A stretch of 6,432 nt of DNA from Verrucomicrobiota bacterium (GTDB taxonomy: Bacteria > Verrucomicrobiota > Verrucomicrobiia > Verrucomicrobiales > Verrucomicrobiaceae): NCBI GenBank assembly GCA_023429545.1, contig JAEYUU010000350.1, positions 1 through 6,432 of the forward strand, in the 5' to 3' direction. The notes under the pieces are model-generated. The model did no database searches. It was given only the letters and a program-made list of their open reading frames with translations, and was not told the origin of the DNA. Of this stretch, positions 1 through 6,020 are shown one piece after another. How positions within the stretch are numbered: the first letter of the stretch is position 1; each line of letters begins with the position of its first letter. Position numbers and translations under genes: made by a program.

Positions 1-5
1 CTTTC

Positions 6-1502
6 ATGGCATCACCAGAATCCACCCCAGAGCCTGCGCCACCCGCGAGCAAGCCGAAGCCCCTGCGCCGGCTCAGCATCGGGATGAATGTGGCGCTGCA
101 GTTCGCCATCTGCCTGGTGCTTTTCGGCCTGGTGAACTACCTCAGCTACCGGCACTACTGGCGGTTCGATCTCACGCCCAGCAAGGACTACACGCTGAGC
201 GAGGCCACTACCAAATACATCAAGAAACTCAGCAAGGATGTGGAGATCACCGTGGTCTTCACCCGCGACTCACCCATCATGAATGACGTGCGCTCCCTCG
301 TGGAGGAGTACCGCCGTACCAAGAAGATCCGGGTGAAGGTGGATGAAGTGGACCCGGCCCGCGACGTGGAGCGCGCGGAGGAGCTGAAGCTCAAGCATGG
401 CATCCCTCTCAAGGGAAATGGCGTCCTCATTCGCGCCAGCAACCGCACCCGCTTCATCACGGAGGAGGAGCTCGTCATCCGCGGCCTGAACCGCAGCCGT
501 GAGAATCCCAGCACGGACTTCCGTGGTGAAGAAGCCATCACATCCGCAATCGTCGGATTGATCGAGGGCAAAACGAGAAAGTTCTACTTCATCGCGGGCA
601 AGGGCGCGATGAAGGAAGGTGGCAATGAACTGGCATGGCTGAGCCTTGAGGATCTCGGAAAGCAGCAGAACTTCGAACTGCTCCCGCTGAACCTCGCCGA
701 GGTGGAGTCCATTCCCGAGGATGCCACGGGCGTGTTGGTCATCGGGGCGAAGTACGACATCAGCGCCCAGGAGCTGCAGATTCTCCAGTCCTACTGGCAG
801 GAGAAGCGCGCCTCCCTTCTTGTCCTTCTGGATCCCAGCGGCACCACGACGAACCTTGGGAAATTTCTCGCGGACAATGGCGTGAGCCCGCGCAACGATC
901 GTGTCCTCTATGCGGAGAGCACCCCGACCGGGCCGAAGAAGCAATTCTCCGTGCAGACCCTCTTCCTCCCTGACTCTCCCATTTCGCAGCCGTTCACGGA
1001 GGTGGCGTCCACGCTCAGCGGGCAGACCCAGTCTCTCGCGCTGAAGCTGGATTCCGCGGATCTGCGCGCCCTGCACATCGAGGTGAAGCCGCTCATGCAG
1101 GCGACTGAAAAATACTGGGGTGAAATGTTCTACACGGGCGATTTGCCGGTCGCGGGCGAAGGTGACACCCAGCCTCCCGTCTATGTCGCCGCCAGCGTGG
1201 AGCGCGGTGCCGTGAGTGATGAACGCCTGCGCGTGGACAGTTCTCGCATGGTGGTGGTGGGGAATGCCTCCATGCTGGATCCCATGACCCGCCTGGGAGT
1301 GCACCAGGACTTCGTCTCCGCCAGCCTGAACTGGATGATGAACCGGGAGCGGCTCATCGGCCCGACACCAAAGCGCAAGCAGTTCTTCCGCATCCAGCTC
1401 ACCGAGGAGCAGCGGAAACAACTTTTCTGGGTGACCGCCATCATCATGCCGGGCGCCGTGCTCGGCATGGGTCTGCTGGTCTGGAGCCATCGCCGCGCAT
1501 GA
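6..1502 (+). CDS. GldG-family ABC-type auxiliary membrane protein
   Basis: A 498-residue protein of the GldG-like 'ABC-type uncharacterized transport system' family. In this family the protein is an extracytoplasmic partner of an ABC ATPase and permease; the substrate is unknown. The N-terminus is Pro-rich and basic (residues 1-23), followed by a membrane segment at about 28-48. Next comes the family hallmark RFDLTPSKDYTLS (53-65), then a thioredoxin-like/Rossmann-type region: ITVVF at 81-85, FRGEEAITSAIVGL at 172-185, FIAGKGAM at 195-202, and VLVIGAKYDISAQELQILQ at 243-261 with LLVLLDP at 271-277. Near the C-terminus are VVVGNASMLD (416-425) and FVSASLNWMMNRE (436-448). A second membrane helix (about 474-493) ends in a short basic tail, SHRRA. 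The ATG lies 5 bases from the window edge, so its ribosome binding site cannot be judged; M27 is an unlikely alternative because it removes the positive-inside stretch. It overlaps the next gene by ATGA, indicating translational coupling. A role in gliding should not be inferred from the family name alone. Confidence 0.87.
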   Translation: MASPESTPEPAPPASKPKPLRRLSIGMNVALQFAICLVLFGLVNYLSYRHYWRFDLTPSKDYTLSEATTKYIKKLSKDVEITVVFTRDSPIMNDVRSLVEEYRRTKKIRVKVDEVDPARDVERAEELKLKHGIPLKGNGVLIRASNRTRFITEEELVIRGLNRSRENPSTDFRGEEAITSAIVGLIEGKTRKFYFIAGKGAMKEGGNELAWLSLEDLGKQQNFELLPLNLAEVESIPEDATGVLVIGAKYDISAQELQILQSYWQEKRASLLVLLDPSGTTTNLGKFLADNGVSPRNDRVLYAESTPTGPKKQFSVQTLFLPDSPISQPFTEVASTLSGQTQSLALKLDSADLRALHIEVKPLMQATEKYWGEMFYTGDLPVAGEGDTQPPVYVAASVERGAVSDERLRVDSSRMVVVGNASMLDPMTRLGVHQDFVSASLNWMMNRERLIGPTPKRKQFFRIQLTEEQRKQLFWVTAIIMPGAVLGMGLLVWSHRRA

Positions 1503-3295
1503 AGCTCCGCACGACCATCGCCCTCTTCCTGCTGGCGGCGGGAGTTGCCGCCTTCATCATCGTCTGGGAGCAGAACCAGCCTGCCACCCCGGAGCGCCTG
1601 GTGCTGGAGAAGCAACCCTTCGCCATCGATGCCGGGAAGGTAGACGCCATCGAGATCACCAGTCCGGAACTCTCGCTGCGCCTGAACCGCGCTCCAGATG
1701 GCATGTGGCGCATCAGCAAGCCGATGGATGACAGGGCCAACCAGGAGCAGGTGAAGCTGCTGCTTGATGGCCTCTCCGCGCTCACCTGGATGGAGAAGCT
1801 GAAGAAGTCTGACCTGCGCAAGGAGGACTTCAAGCGGACCGGGCTCGGCGATGCCTCGACCAAGGTGACGCTGCGCAGTGGAAACGAAAAAGTGCTGCAG
1901 TGTTTCTTCGGCTCCGCTTCACCAGTGGAGGGCACCATCTATGTGAGCCTCGAGGAAAAAGGCGAGGACTTCCACCTGGCCCGGTCCGTGGTGCAGCCAC
2001 TTCTGGGCAAAACGGCAGACGAGTGGCGCGACACCCGGCTGGTGCGGCTGGGCATCGAGCATGTGGGGCGCTTTACCCTGGCGGCTGGCACCGGTGCCAT
2101 GGAGTTCGCGCGTGAGCCGAACCAACCCTGGCGGCTCATCAAGCCCATCCAGGCACGTGCCAGCAACGACCGGGTGAGTGGTGTCATCCAGGCCCTGCTG
2201 AAGATGCAGGTCAAGCCGGTCGATGGCAAGGCCCCGGTACCGCCTGCGGATCCGAGCCAGTCCCTTCCCGTGATGAAAGTCAGCCTTGGCTCCGGTGTCG
2301 GTGGACAGCAGACTTTGGATCTCACGTTCCAGCCACCCGCTGCCGCAGGCGCGGAGATCGTGGCGGAGGCCAGCGACCGCAGCGGCACCTTCCTGGCGCC
2401 TGCCAAGCTCGCTGACTTCTGGAAGCTCCAGCCCAATCACCTGCGCGACCAGATGCTCGCCCAGATTCCCGCGGAGCGCGTGACCGCCCTGCGCCTGAGC
2501 GGCCCCTCCTTCCCTGAGGTGAAGCTGGACCGCGACGGGCAGACCTGGCTGCTTAATCGCTTTGGCAAAAAGGAGCCGGCCAATCAGACTCGCATCCAGC
2601 GCCTGTTTGAAGGACTCAATACCGCCACCGTGCTGGACTTCCTGAGCGATGCCGCTCCCAGTCTGGAACCCTATGGACTGGACCAGCCCTTCCTCACACT
2701 GGAGTGGACATCGGACGGCAAAACCACCGCGCTGCAATTTGGGCAGGGCACGGACCAGGTCTGCGCGAAGTACGCCGGTGAGCCTTCCATCTTCAAGGTG
2801 AACCCGATGATGCTGCCGGCCATCCTGCCGTCGGAAATTGTCAAATGGCGGGGAACGCGCATCGTCGATTCGAACATCTTCGCTGTGCGCCGCATCATCG
2901 TCACCGAGGGGGACAAGCCCTCCCTGACCCTGCACTACAATCCAGACGAGGCCACCTGGAAGGCGGAGCTCGCCGGTGCGGATGTGACTGCCACGCTCGA
3001 CAAGGCAGGTGCCAACACCCTGCTGAAGCTGGTGTCCAGCTTCGATGTGTCTGACTGGAGCGCCGACCGCAGCGCTGCCATCGAGGCCCTGAAGAATCCC
3101 ACCCTCACGGTGCAGGTGCTCTCCGTGCCTCCCGGCCGGCCAGACGCCGCGCCGGAGGTGCACACGCTCATCTTCGCCCCCAGCACCCCGGGCATGAGCA
3201 CCGCGGTGTACCATGGCCGGCTGAATGACGAGCCGGATACTTTCCTCGTGAGTCGCGATTTGTACCAGCAGCTCGCCCGTACCCTGGTAAAATAG
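1499..3295 (+). CDS. DUF4340 domain-containing membrane-anchored protein with four tandem modules
   Basis: A 598-residue protein recognised as DUF4340 type, commonly found directly after GldG-like genes. Its biochemical function is unknown. A signal anchor (residues 5-23) puts the rest outside the cytoplasmic membrane. I read the exported part as four copies of one module, starting near residues 48, 189, 328 and 463. Each begins with a beta pair and a 'W' strand (DGMWRISKP at 67-75, NQPWRLIKP at 208-216, GQTWLLNRF at 347-355, EATWKAEL at 484-491). A helix of the 'QVKLLLDGLSALT' type follows, and then a second beta unit ending in a short helix. Linkers carry a recurring motif: EWRDTRLVRLG (175-185), NHLRDQMLAQI (313-323), KWRGTRIVDSN (449-459). 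The start ATG overlaps the upstream stop (ATGA), with a weak GGAG 12 bases before it. Likely role: structural or substrate-binding partner of the upstream ABC-type complex (inference). Confidence 0.85.
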   Translation: MKLRTTIALFLLAAGVAAFIIVWEQNQPATPERLVLEKQPFAIDAGKVDAIEITSPELSLRLNRAPDGMWRISKPMDDRANQEQVKLLLDGLSALTWMEKLKKSDLRKEDFKRTGLGDASTKVTLRSGNEKVLQCFFGSASPVEGTIYVSLEEKGEDFHLARSVVQPLLGKTADEWRDTRLVRLGIEHVGRFTLAAGTGAMEFAREPNQPWRLIKPIQARASNDRVSGVIQALLKMQVKPVDGKAPVPPADPSQSLPVMKVSLGSGVGGQQTLDLTFQPPAAAGAEIVAEASDRSGTFLAPAKLADFWKLQPNHLRDQMLAQIPAERVTALRLSGPSFPEVKLDRDGQTWLLNRFGKKEPANQTRIQRLFEGLNTATVLDFLSDAAPSLEPYGLDQPFLTLEWTSDGKTTALQFGQGTDQVCAKYAGEPSIFKVNPMMLPAILPSEIVKWRGTRIVDSNIFAVRRIIVTEGDKPSLTLHYNPDEATWKAELAGADVTATLDKAGANTLLKLVSSFDVSDWSADRSAAIEALKNPTLTVQVLSVPPGRPDAAPEVHTLIFAPSTPGMSTAVYHGRLNDEPDTFLVSRDLYQQLARTLVK

Positions 3296-3318
3296 TCTGC
3301 CCCCAGCCTCGCACCGTC

Positions 3319-3624
3319 ATGCGCCAGAGCCGCTCTCAGATGCAGTTGATGATCCTGATCGCCCTCATCGTGATCGTCATTGTCGTCCGCATGATGATCA
3401 CCCGTGCGGGAGACGCAGCGATTGAACGGGTGAAAAAACGTGATGAAGAGAAGAGGCAGCAGGAGGAGATGCAGAAGAAGCTGGATGCGGAGCGCGATCC
3501 GTTGGAGGAGATGCAGAAGCGGCTGGACGCCGGACGCGATCCCCTGGAAGATCTCAAGCCTGTTCCCAATCCGGCGCCAGAACGCGCGCCTGCTCCTGGT
3601 CCAGCAGATTCTTCGTCACGTTGA
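3319..3624 (+). CDS. Small single-pass membrane protein with charged repeat helix (hypothetical)
   Basis: A 101-residue protein that I do not recognise as a named family. Residues 1-9 are polar and basic. Residues 10-27 form a strongly hydrophobic Ile/Val/Leu membrane helix. Residues 35-80 are almost entirely charged or polar and predicted helical or coiled coil. This stretch holds two tandem 14-residue repeats, EEMQKKLDAERDPL (49-62) and EEMQKRLDAGRDPL (63-76), and a third copy seems to begin at EDLKP. The tail (81-101) is Pro/Ala-rich and probably disordered. It starts 23 bases after the DUF4340 stop on the same strand, so it is probably the third cistron of that operon, although no good Shine-Dalgarno is visible before the ATG. 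The hydrophobic helix, the spacing and codon use like its neighbours support a real gene. A role as a small accessory subunit or membrane tether is only inference. Confidence 0.65.
   Translation: MRQSRSQMQLMILIALIVIVIVVRMMITRAGDAAIERVKKRDEEKRQQEEMQKKLDAERDPLEEMQKRLDAGRDPLEDLKPVPNPAPERAPAPGPADSSSR
3463..3546 (+). repeat. 42-bp in-frame tandem duplication (two copies)
   Basis: Two adjacent 42-base units (3463-3504 and 3505-3546) inside the small membrane-protein gene. By hand alignment 34 of 42 bases and 12 of 14 encoded residues match. Most base differences are synonymous; the codons that change residues are Lys/Arg and Glu/Gly. This points to an older duplication kept under protein-level constraint. 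A degenerate third start (EDL) follows. Confidence 0.85.
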
Positions 3625-3842
3625 GCCACGGACTATGCTCCGCCCACCTCCGAGCTCTTGTGTGAAGGGTCCTGATCTCGCGACACACCACATTGGTGAC
3701 GTGGGCTTCGTTTGACGCGGTATCGCGCCGGAGGCTTGCCACGACGCAAAGCGCCCATCGGGATCACTTGCTGATGGCTGACCCGAATTCGTGGTCACAT
3801 GACCCCGAAAAACCAAGGCTCACAAGCGAGGTGCCGTGCCAC
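3625..3842. other. Convergent intergenic region without a recognisable gene
   Basis: These 218 bases separate the stops of the plus-strand operon and of ubiE on the minus strand. I see only short inverted repeats: CACCA/TGGTG at 3686-3698 with a 3-base loop, CGCG/CGCG at 3716-3727 with a 4-base loop, and GGTCA/TGACC at 3793-3804 with a 2-base gap. None is followed by a T-tract on either strand, so none qualifies as a standard intrinsic terminator. No convincing open reading frame with coding-like composition is present. Confidence 0.6.
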
Positions 3843-4559
3843 CTACTTCACCGCCCGGTACAGGCTCGCGATGCCAAAAGAGAGTGGCATGGCCTCCGCC
3901 TGGCTGAAGCCGTTCTCTGTGATCATCCGGCACATGCCCTGGCCACTGGGGAATTGTTCAATGGTATTGCAGAGATACTCGTACGCCTGCCGCTCTCCCG
4001 TCAGCACGCCGGCTACTCGGGGCATGATGTTCCTGAGATAGAACAGGTGCATCTTGCGCATGAGCGGCTGGGTGGGCAGCGAAAAATCCAGCACGAAGAG
4101 ACTGCCGCCCGGGCGCAGCACGCGGGACATCTCCCGCAGAGCGGCGGGCCAGGAGGCCATGTTCCGCAGACCGAAACCCACCGTGAGCACATCCGCCGAG
4201 GCGTCCGCCACGGGTAGATTCATCGCATCCGCCACCAGCAGATGACGCAGGCCTCGCTTGCGGGCCTCCTGCAGCATGGGAGCGGAAAAATCGAGGCCCA
4301 CCACCGTGGCATCTGGACAGGCATTCTGGATGGCGGCGGCGAGATCCCCGCTTCCCGTGGCCACGTCCAGCACCACGTTGGGGTGCAACGCCGCCACGGC
4401 ACGTGCCGTCGTGCGACGCCAGAGCACATCAATGCCCAGGCTGAGCACGTGATTGGTCAGCACATACCGGCCCGCGATGGCGCCAAAGGCCCGGCGCACA
4501 AAGGTGGCATCCTGCCCCATGGGACTCTGTGCCGGTTCCTTCACTGCTTGGTGCTCCAT
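3843..4559 (-). CDS. ubiE: Demethylmenaquinone methyltransferase (UbiE/MenG family)
   Basis: A 238-residue class I SAM-dependent methyltransferase. The family C-methylates demethylmenaquinone to menaquinone (and, in ubiquinone makers, the benzoquinol precursor) at the cytoplasmic membrane face. Evidence, numbered from the chosen ATG: FVRRAFGAIAGRYVLTNHVL (20-39) aligns with the UbiE N-terminal block; SAM motif I LDVATGSGD (64-72); acidic ribose-binding position in VVGLDFS (86-92); ADAMNLP (110-116); FGLRNM (129-134); LRPGGSLFVLDFS (148-160); YEYLCNTIEQFPSG (193-206); MITENGF (212-218). The usual YD..N of the N-terminal block reads YVLTN here. Start choice: ATG at 4559 keeps a full-length protein. 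An in-frame TTG at 4574 lies 9 bases beyond the tRNA 3' end and adds only five residues. An internal ATG at 4520 (residue 14) is also possible and still precedes all conserved motifs; an AAGGAA lies 15 bases before it. No strong Shine-Dalgarno precedes 4559. No other quinone gene is adjacent. Menaquinone as the product is inferred from the suspected phylum. Confidence 0.93.
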   Translation of the reverse strand: MEHQAVKEPAQSPMGQDATFVRRAFGAIAGRYVLTNHVLSLGIDVLWRRTTARAVAALHPNVVLDVATGSGDLAAAIQNACPDATVVGLDFSAPMLQEARKRGLRHLLVADAMNLPVADASADVLTVGFGLRNMASWPAALREMSRVLRPGGSLFVLDFSLPTQPLMRKMHLFYLRNIMPRVAGVLTGERQAYEYLCNTIEQFPSGQGMCRMITENGFSQAEAMPLSFGIASLYRAVK

Positions 4560-4583
4560 GTGCCGTGCTGCCAAAGCCAGTGA

Positions 4584-4668
4584 TGGTGCTCACGAGAGGA
4601 CTCGAACCTCCACGGGTCTCCCCACAAGATCCTGAATCTTGCGCGTCTACCAATTCCGCCACGTGAGC
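4584..4668 (-). tRNA. tRNA-Leu (anticodon CAG), CCA encoded
   Basis: A complete class II tRNA on the minus strand. The acceptor stem GCTCACG (4662-4668) pairs perfectly with CGTGAGC (4588-4594). The D-arm region reads TGGCGGAATTGGTAGACGCG, the bacterial tRNA-Leu pattern. The anticodon stem CAAGA (4637-4641) pairs with TCTTG (4625-4629) around the loop TTCAGGA, giving anticodon CAG (4632-4634), which reads CUG codons. The 13-base variable arm (4612-4624) forms a GGG/CCC stem. The T arm is GGAGG/CCTCT around TTCGAGT (4595-4611). The discriminator is A (4587) and CCA is encoded (4584-4586). The gene ends 24 bases before the likely ubiE start codon on the same strand. Confidence 0.97.
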
Positions 4669-4691
4669 ATTTTGTCTGCGGCAGGAGGGTC

Positions 4692-4718
4692 AGTTTAGCC
4701 GAAGCTGGGTTTTCTCAA
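4692..4718 (-). promoter_or_regulatory. Weak candidate promoter for tRNA-Leu/ubiE
   Basis: On the minus strand TTGAGA (4713-4718) lies 15 bases before TAAACT (4692-4697), which matches 4 of 6 positions of the sigma-70 -10 box. The predicted start would be about 17 bases upstream of the mature tRNA. The stretch after the -10 is GC-rich, as in stringently controlled stable-RNA promoters. The 15-base spacer is short. It sits in the 76-base gap between the MRJP-like gene stop and the tRNA, which holds nothing else recognisable. Confidence 0.25.
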
Positions 4719-4744
4719 CTGAAATTATTCAGGATATGACATTC

Positions 4745-5887
4745 TCAGTCGCCCACCCGCCCCGAGGCGGGCGTCTCCAGCCGGAAGAGGTAGTTCATGC
4801 CCGGGGGTGGAAGTGGACCTCCAGGGCTGACCGGCGGCCGGGTGCGCGCCGTGTTGGTGAAGAAATAGAGCCAGCCATCTGCTCCAAAGCACAGTCCCCC
4901 AGGCCACAGCAGACGTGGCTCCGCCGCCAGGATGCGGTAGTCCTTCTTCCCGGCGCTGATCATGCCGATGCCCTTTGCGGCGAGGTCAGAGACATAGATG
5001 TTCCCCTTGCTGTCCATGGACATGCCATCACTCACCGGCTTCGCGGAGTATTCCTCCACGAGACCGGCCAGTTTCTCAGGGAGCATGTTCACATCCCGCA
5101 GGTGCTCCGTGCGGACGCGGTAGAGCTTGAGCGAACGCACCGGCGCGAAGTAGAGCCACTCCCCTTTCTTGTCCAGTGTCAGCGCGCTCACGGCGCCCTG
5201 TGGGTCCGCCATGGAGCCATCCAGCCTGCGGGTCTCCATCTTCTGCCCATCAATGACAAGCTCCAGTCCCGCGACAGGCACCACGGAGGGATGCCCCTGC
5301 AGCACCCGGTGGGCGAGCCCGGTTGCGAGATCCAGCACCACGAGCGCGGCATCCGCTCCGGCCGCCGGATCGCTCATGTAGATGAAAGGCATCTCCGGAT
5401 CCACGGCGAGATCATCCAGGAGTGATCCGGGCAGCACGGCGGGAAACGCCAGGTTGTACACGCGGTGCAGCTTGTGCTTGGCGGAGTCCCAGGCCACGAC
5501 CTTGGGCGCGTACTCACTGCGTCTGCCGTTGTCCAGCATCCAGACGACACCCGCCTTGTCGATCTGCATGCCCTCCACCGCGTCCAGCAACAGAGGCTGG
5601 CCCGCGCTGGCCTGGCTGATGTCCACGGTGGGAAAGGGGCGCGAGGTGCCACCCTTGCCCACCTCGATGACCCGGTTCTGCGGCCGCTCCTCCCGGCTGA
5701 CGCTCAGCAGGAAGTGGTTGTCCGCCGTGATGGTGAGCCCGGCAGGCGCCAGCGGGAGCTGATACACCATCTCCAGCTTCGGCTCAGCCGCGAAACCGAC
5801 CGTGAGGCGCCCCAGACTCAACCCAAGAACCAGGAGGCGGACGCCATGCCGCCAAAATCTCCCGGGTGTCTGGGTGGAACAAACCAT
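4745..5887 (-). CDS. Secreted Yellow/major royal jelly protein-like (L-dopachrome tautomerase-related) beta-propeller protein
   Basis: A 380-residue protein with the sequence signature of the MRJP/Yellow superfamily, a six-bladed propeller fold whose bacterial members are often annotated 'L-dopachrome tautomerase-related' without proven activity. An N-terminal signal peptide is visible: basic FWRHGVR (11-17), a hydrophobic core (18-32), and a cleavage region GFAAE near residues 33-35. Family blocks follow in order: LLDAVEGMQIDKAGVVWMLD (100-119) then NGRR; LLDDLAVDPEMPFIYMSDPA (156-175); GAVSALTLDKKGEWLYFAP (231-249); SDGMSMDSKGNIYVSDLAAK (286-305); LLWPGGLCFGADGWLYFFTN (326-345). The short C-terminal tail is Pro/Gly-rich. 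The ATG at 5887 keeps the signal peptide but has no strong Shine-Dalgarno. It is probably monocistronic; the flanking tRNA and pseudopilin give no functional clue. The substrate is unknown. Family-level assignment is secure, the reaction is not. Confidence 0.87.
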   Translation of the reverse strand: MVCSTQTPGRFWRHGVRLLVLGLSLGRLTVGFAAEPKLEMVYQLPLAPAGLTITADNHFLLSVSREERPQNRVIEVGKGGTSRPFPTVDISQASAGQPLLLDAVEGMQIDKAGVVWMLDNGRRSEYAPKVVAWDSAKHKLHRVYNLAFPAVLPGSLLDDLAVDPEMPFIYMSDPAAGADAALVVLDLATGLAHRVLQGHPSVVPVAGLELVIDGQKMETRRLDGSMADPQGAVSALTLDKKGEWLYFAPVRSLKLYRVRTEHLRDVNMLPEKLAGLVEEYSAKPVSDGMSMDSKGNIYVSDLAAKGIGMISAGKKDYRILAAEPRLLWPGGLCFGADGWLYFFTNTARTRPPVSPGGPLPPPGMNYLFRLETPASGRVGD

Positions 5888-5900
5888 TGCCGGGCATGAT

Positions 5901-5913
5901 GAGCACAGTGCTC
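5901..5913. repeat. GAGCAC-A-GTGCTC palindrome near the MRJP-like start
   Basis: A perfect 6-bp inverted repeat around one central base, 13 bases upstream of the ATG at 5887. On the minus strand TTGTCA (5919-5924) and CATCAT (5896-5901) are 17 bases apart. If that weak pair were a promoter, the palindrome would occupy its spacer, a classical operator position, but the transcript would then be nearly leaderless. This is suggestive only. Confidence 0.3.
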
Positions 5914-5941
5914 CAGCTTGACAAGTACAGGCTGCGCCATG

Positions 5942-5957
5942 CGGATGTTTTCATCCG
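5942..5957. repeat. Perfect 6-bp hairpin with 4-base loop upstream of the MRJP-like gene
   Basis: CGGATG (5942-5947) and CATCCG (5952-5957) form an exact inverted repeat around TTTT. No T-tract follows on either strand, so it is a poor intrinsic terminator. It lies in the 133-base gap between the pseudopilin stop and the MRJP-like start. On the minus strand it sits directly after GATAAT (5958-5963), which resembles a -10 box (5 of 6) but has no good -35. It could be a leader hairpin or an operator; a chance origin is also possible. Confidence 0.4.
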
Positions 5958-6020
5958 ATTATCAGCAGTCCGTTCCACTTTCGATTCCACAGCACCGGGT
6001 AATGGAACAACTGAGTTCAA

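Noticed and set aside
270..1490. A 406-codon open frame on the minus strand opposite the GldG-like gene
   Set aside because: It is a mirror frame of a clear GC-rich coding region. The protein is His/Arg/Gly-rich with no recognisable fold, and the plus-strand frame has family motifs, membrane helices and operon overlap.
1919..3214. A 431-codon open frame on the minus strand opposite the DUF4340 gene
   Set aside because: Same artefact: low-complexity His/Gly/Gln/Arg composition, no motif, and complete overlap with a well-supported gene.
3793..3804. GGTCA-CA-TGACC inverted repeat as a terminator
   Set aside because: The 2-base gap is too short for an RNA hairpin loop and no T-tract follows.
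3693..4217. A 174-codon plus-strand open frame over the junction and the 3' half of ubiE
   Set aside because: Most of it is antisense to conserved UbiE motifs, and the predicted protein has no recognisable features.
4584..4668. tRNA-Leu as an integration (attachment) site
   Set aside because: No integrase gene and no repeat of the tRNA 3' end is visible in the window, and the downstream side is the housekeeping ubiE gene.
4694..4714. AGC-CGAA-GCT followed by GGGTTTT on the plus strand as a terminator
   Set aside because: The stem is only 3-4 bp and no plus-strand gene ends here.
5465..5899. A 144-codon plus-strand open frame antisense to the MRJP-like gene
   Set aside because: The opposite strand carries the signal peptide and family blocks. 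This frame is a His/Arg/Gln-rich shadow.
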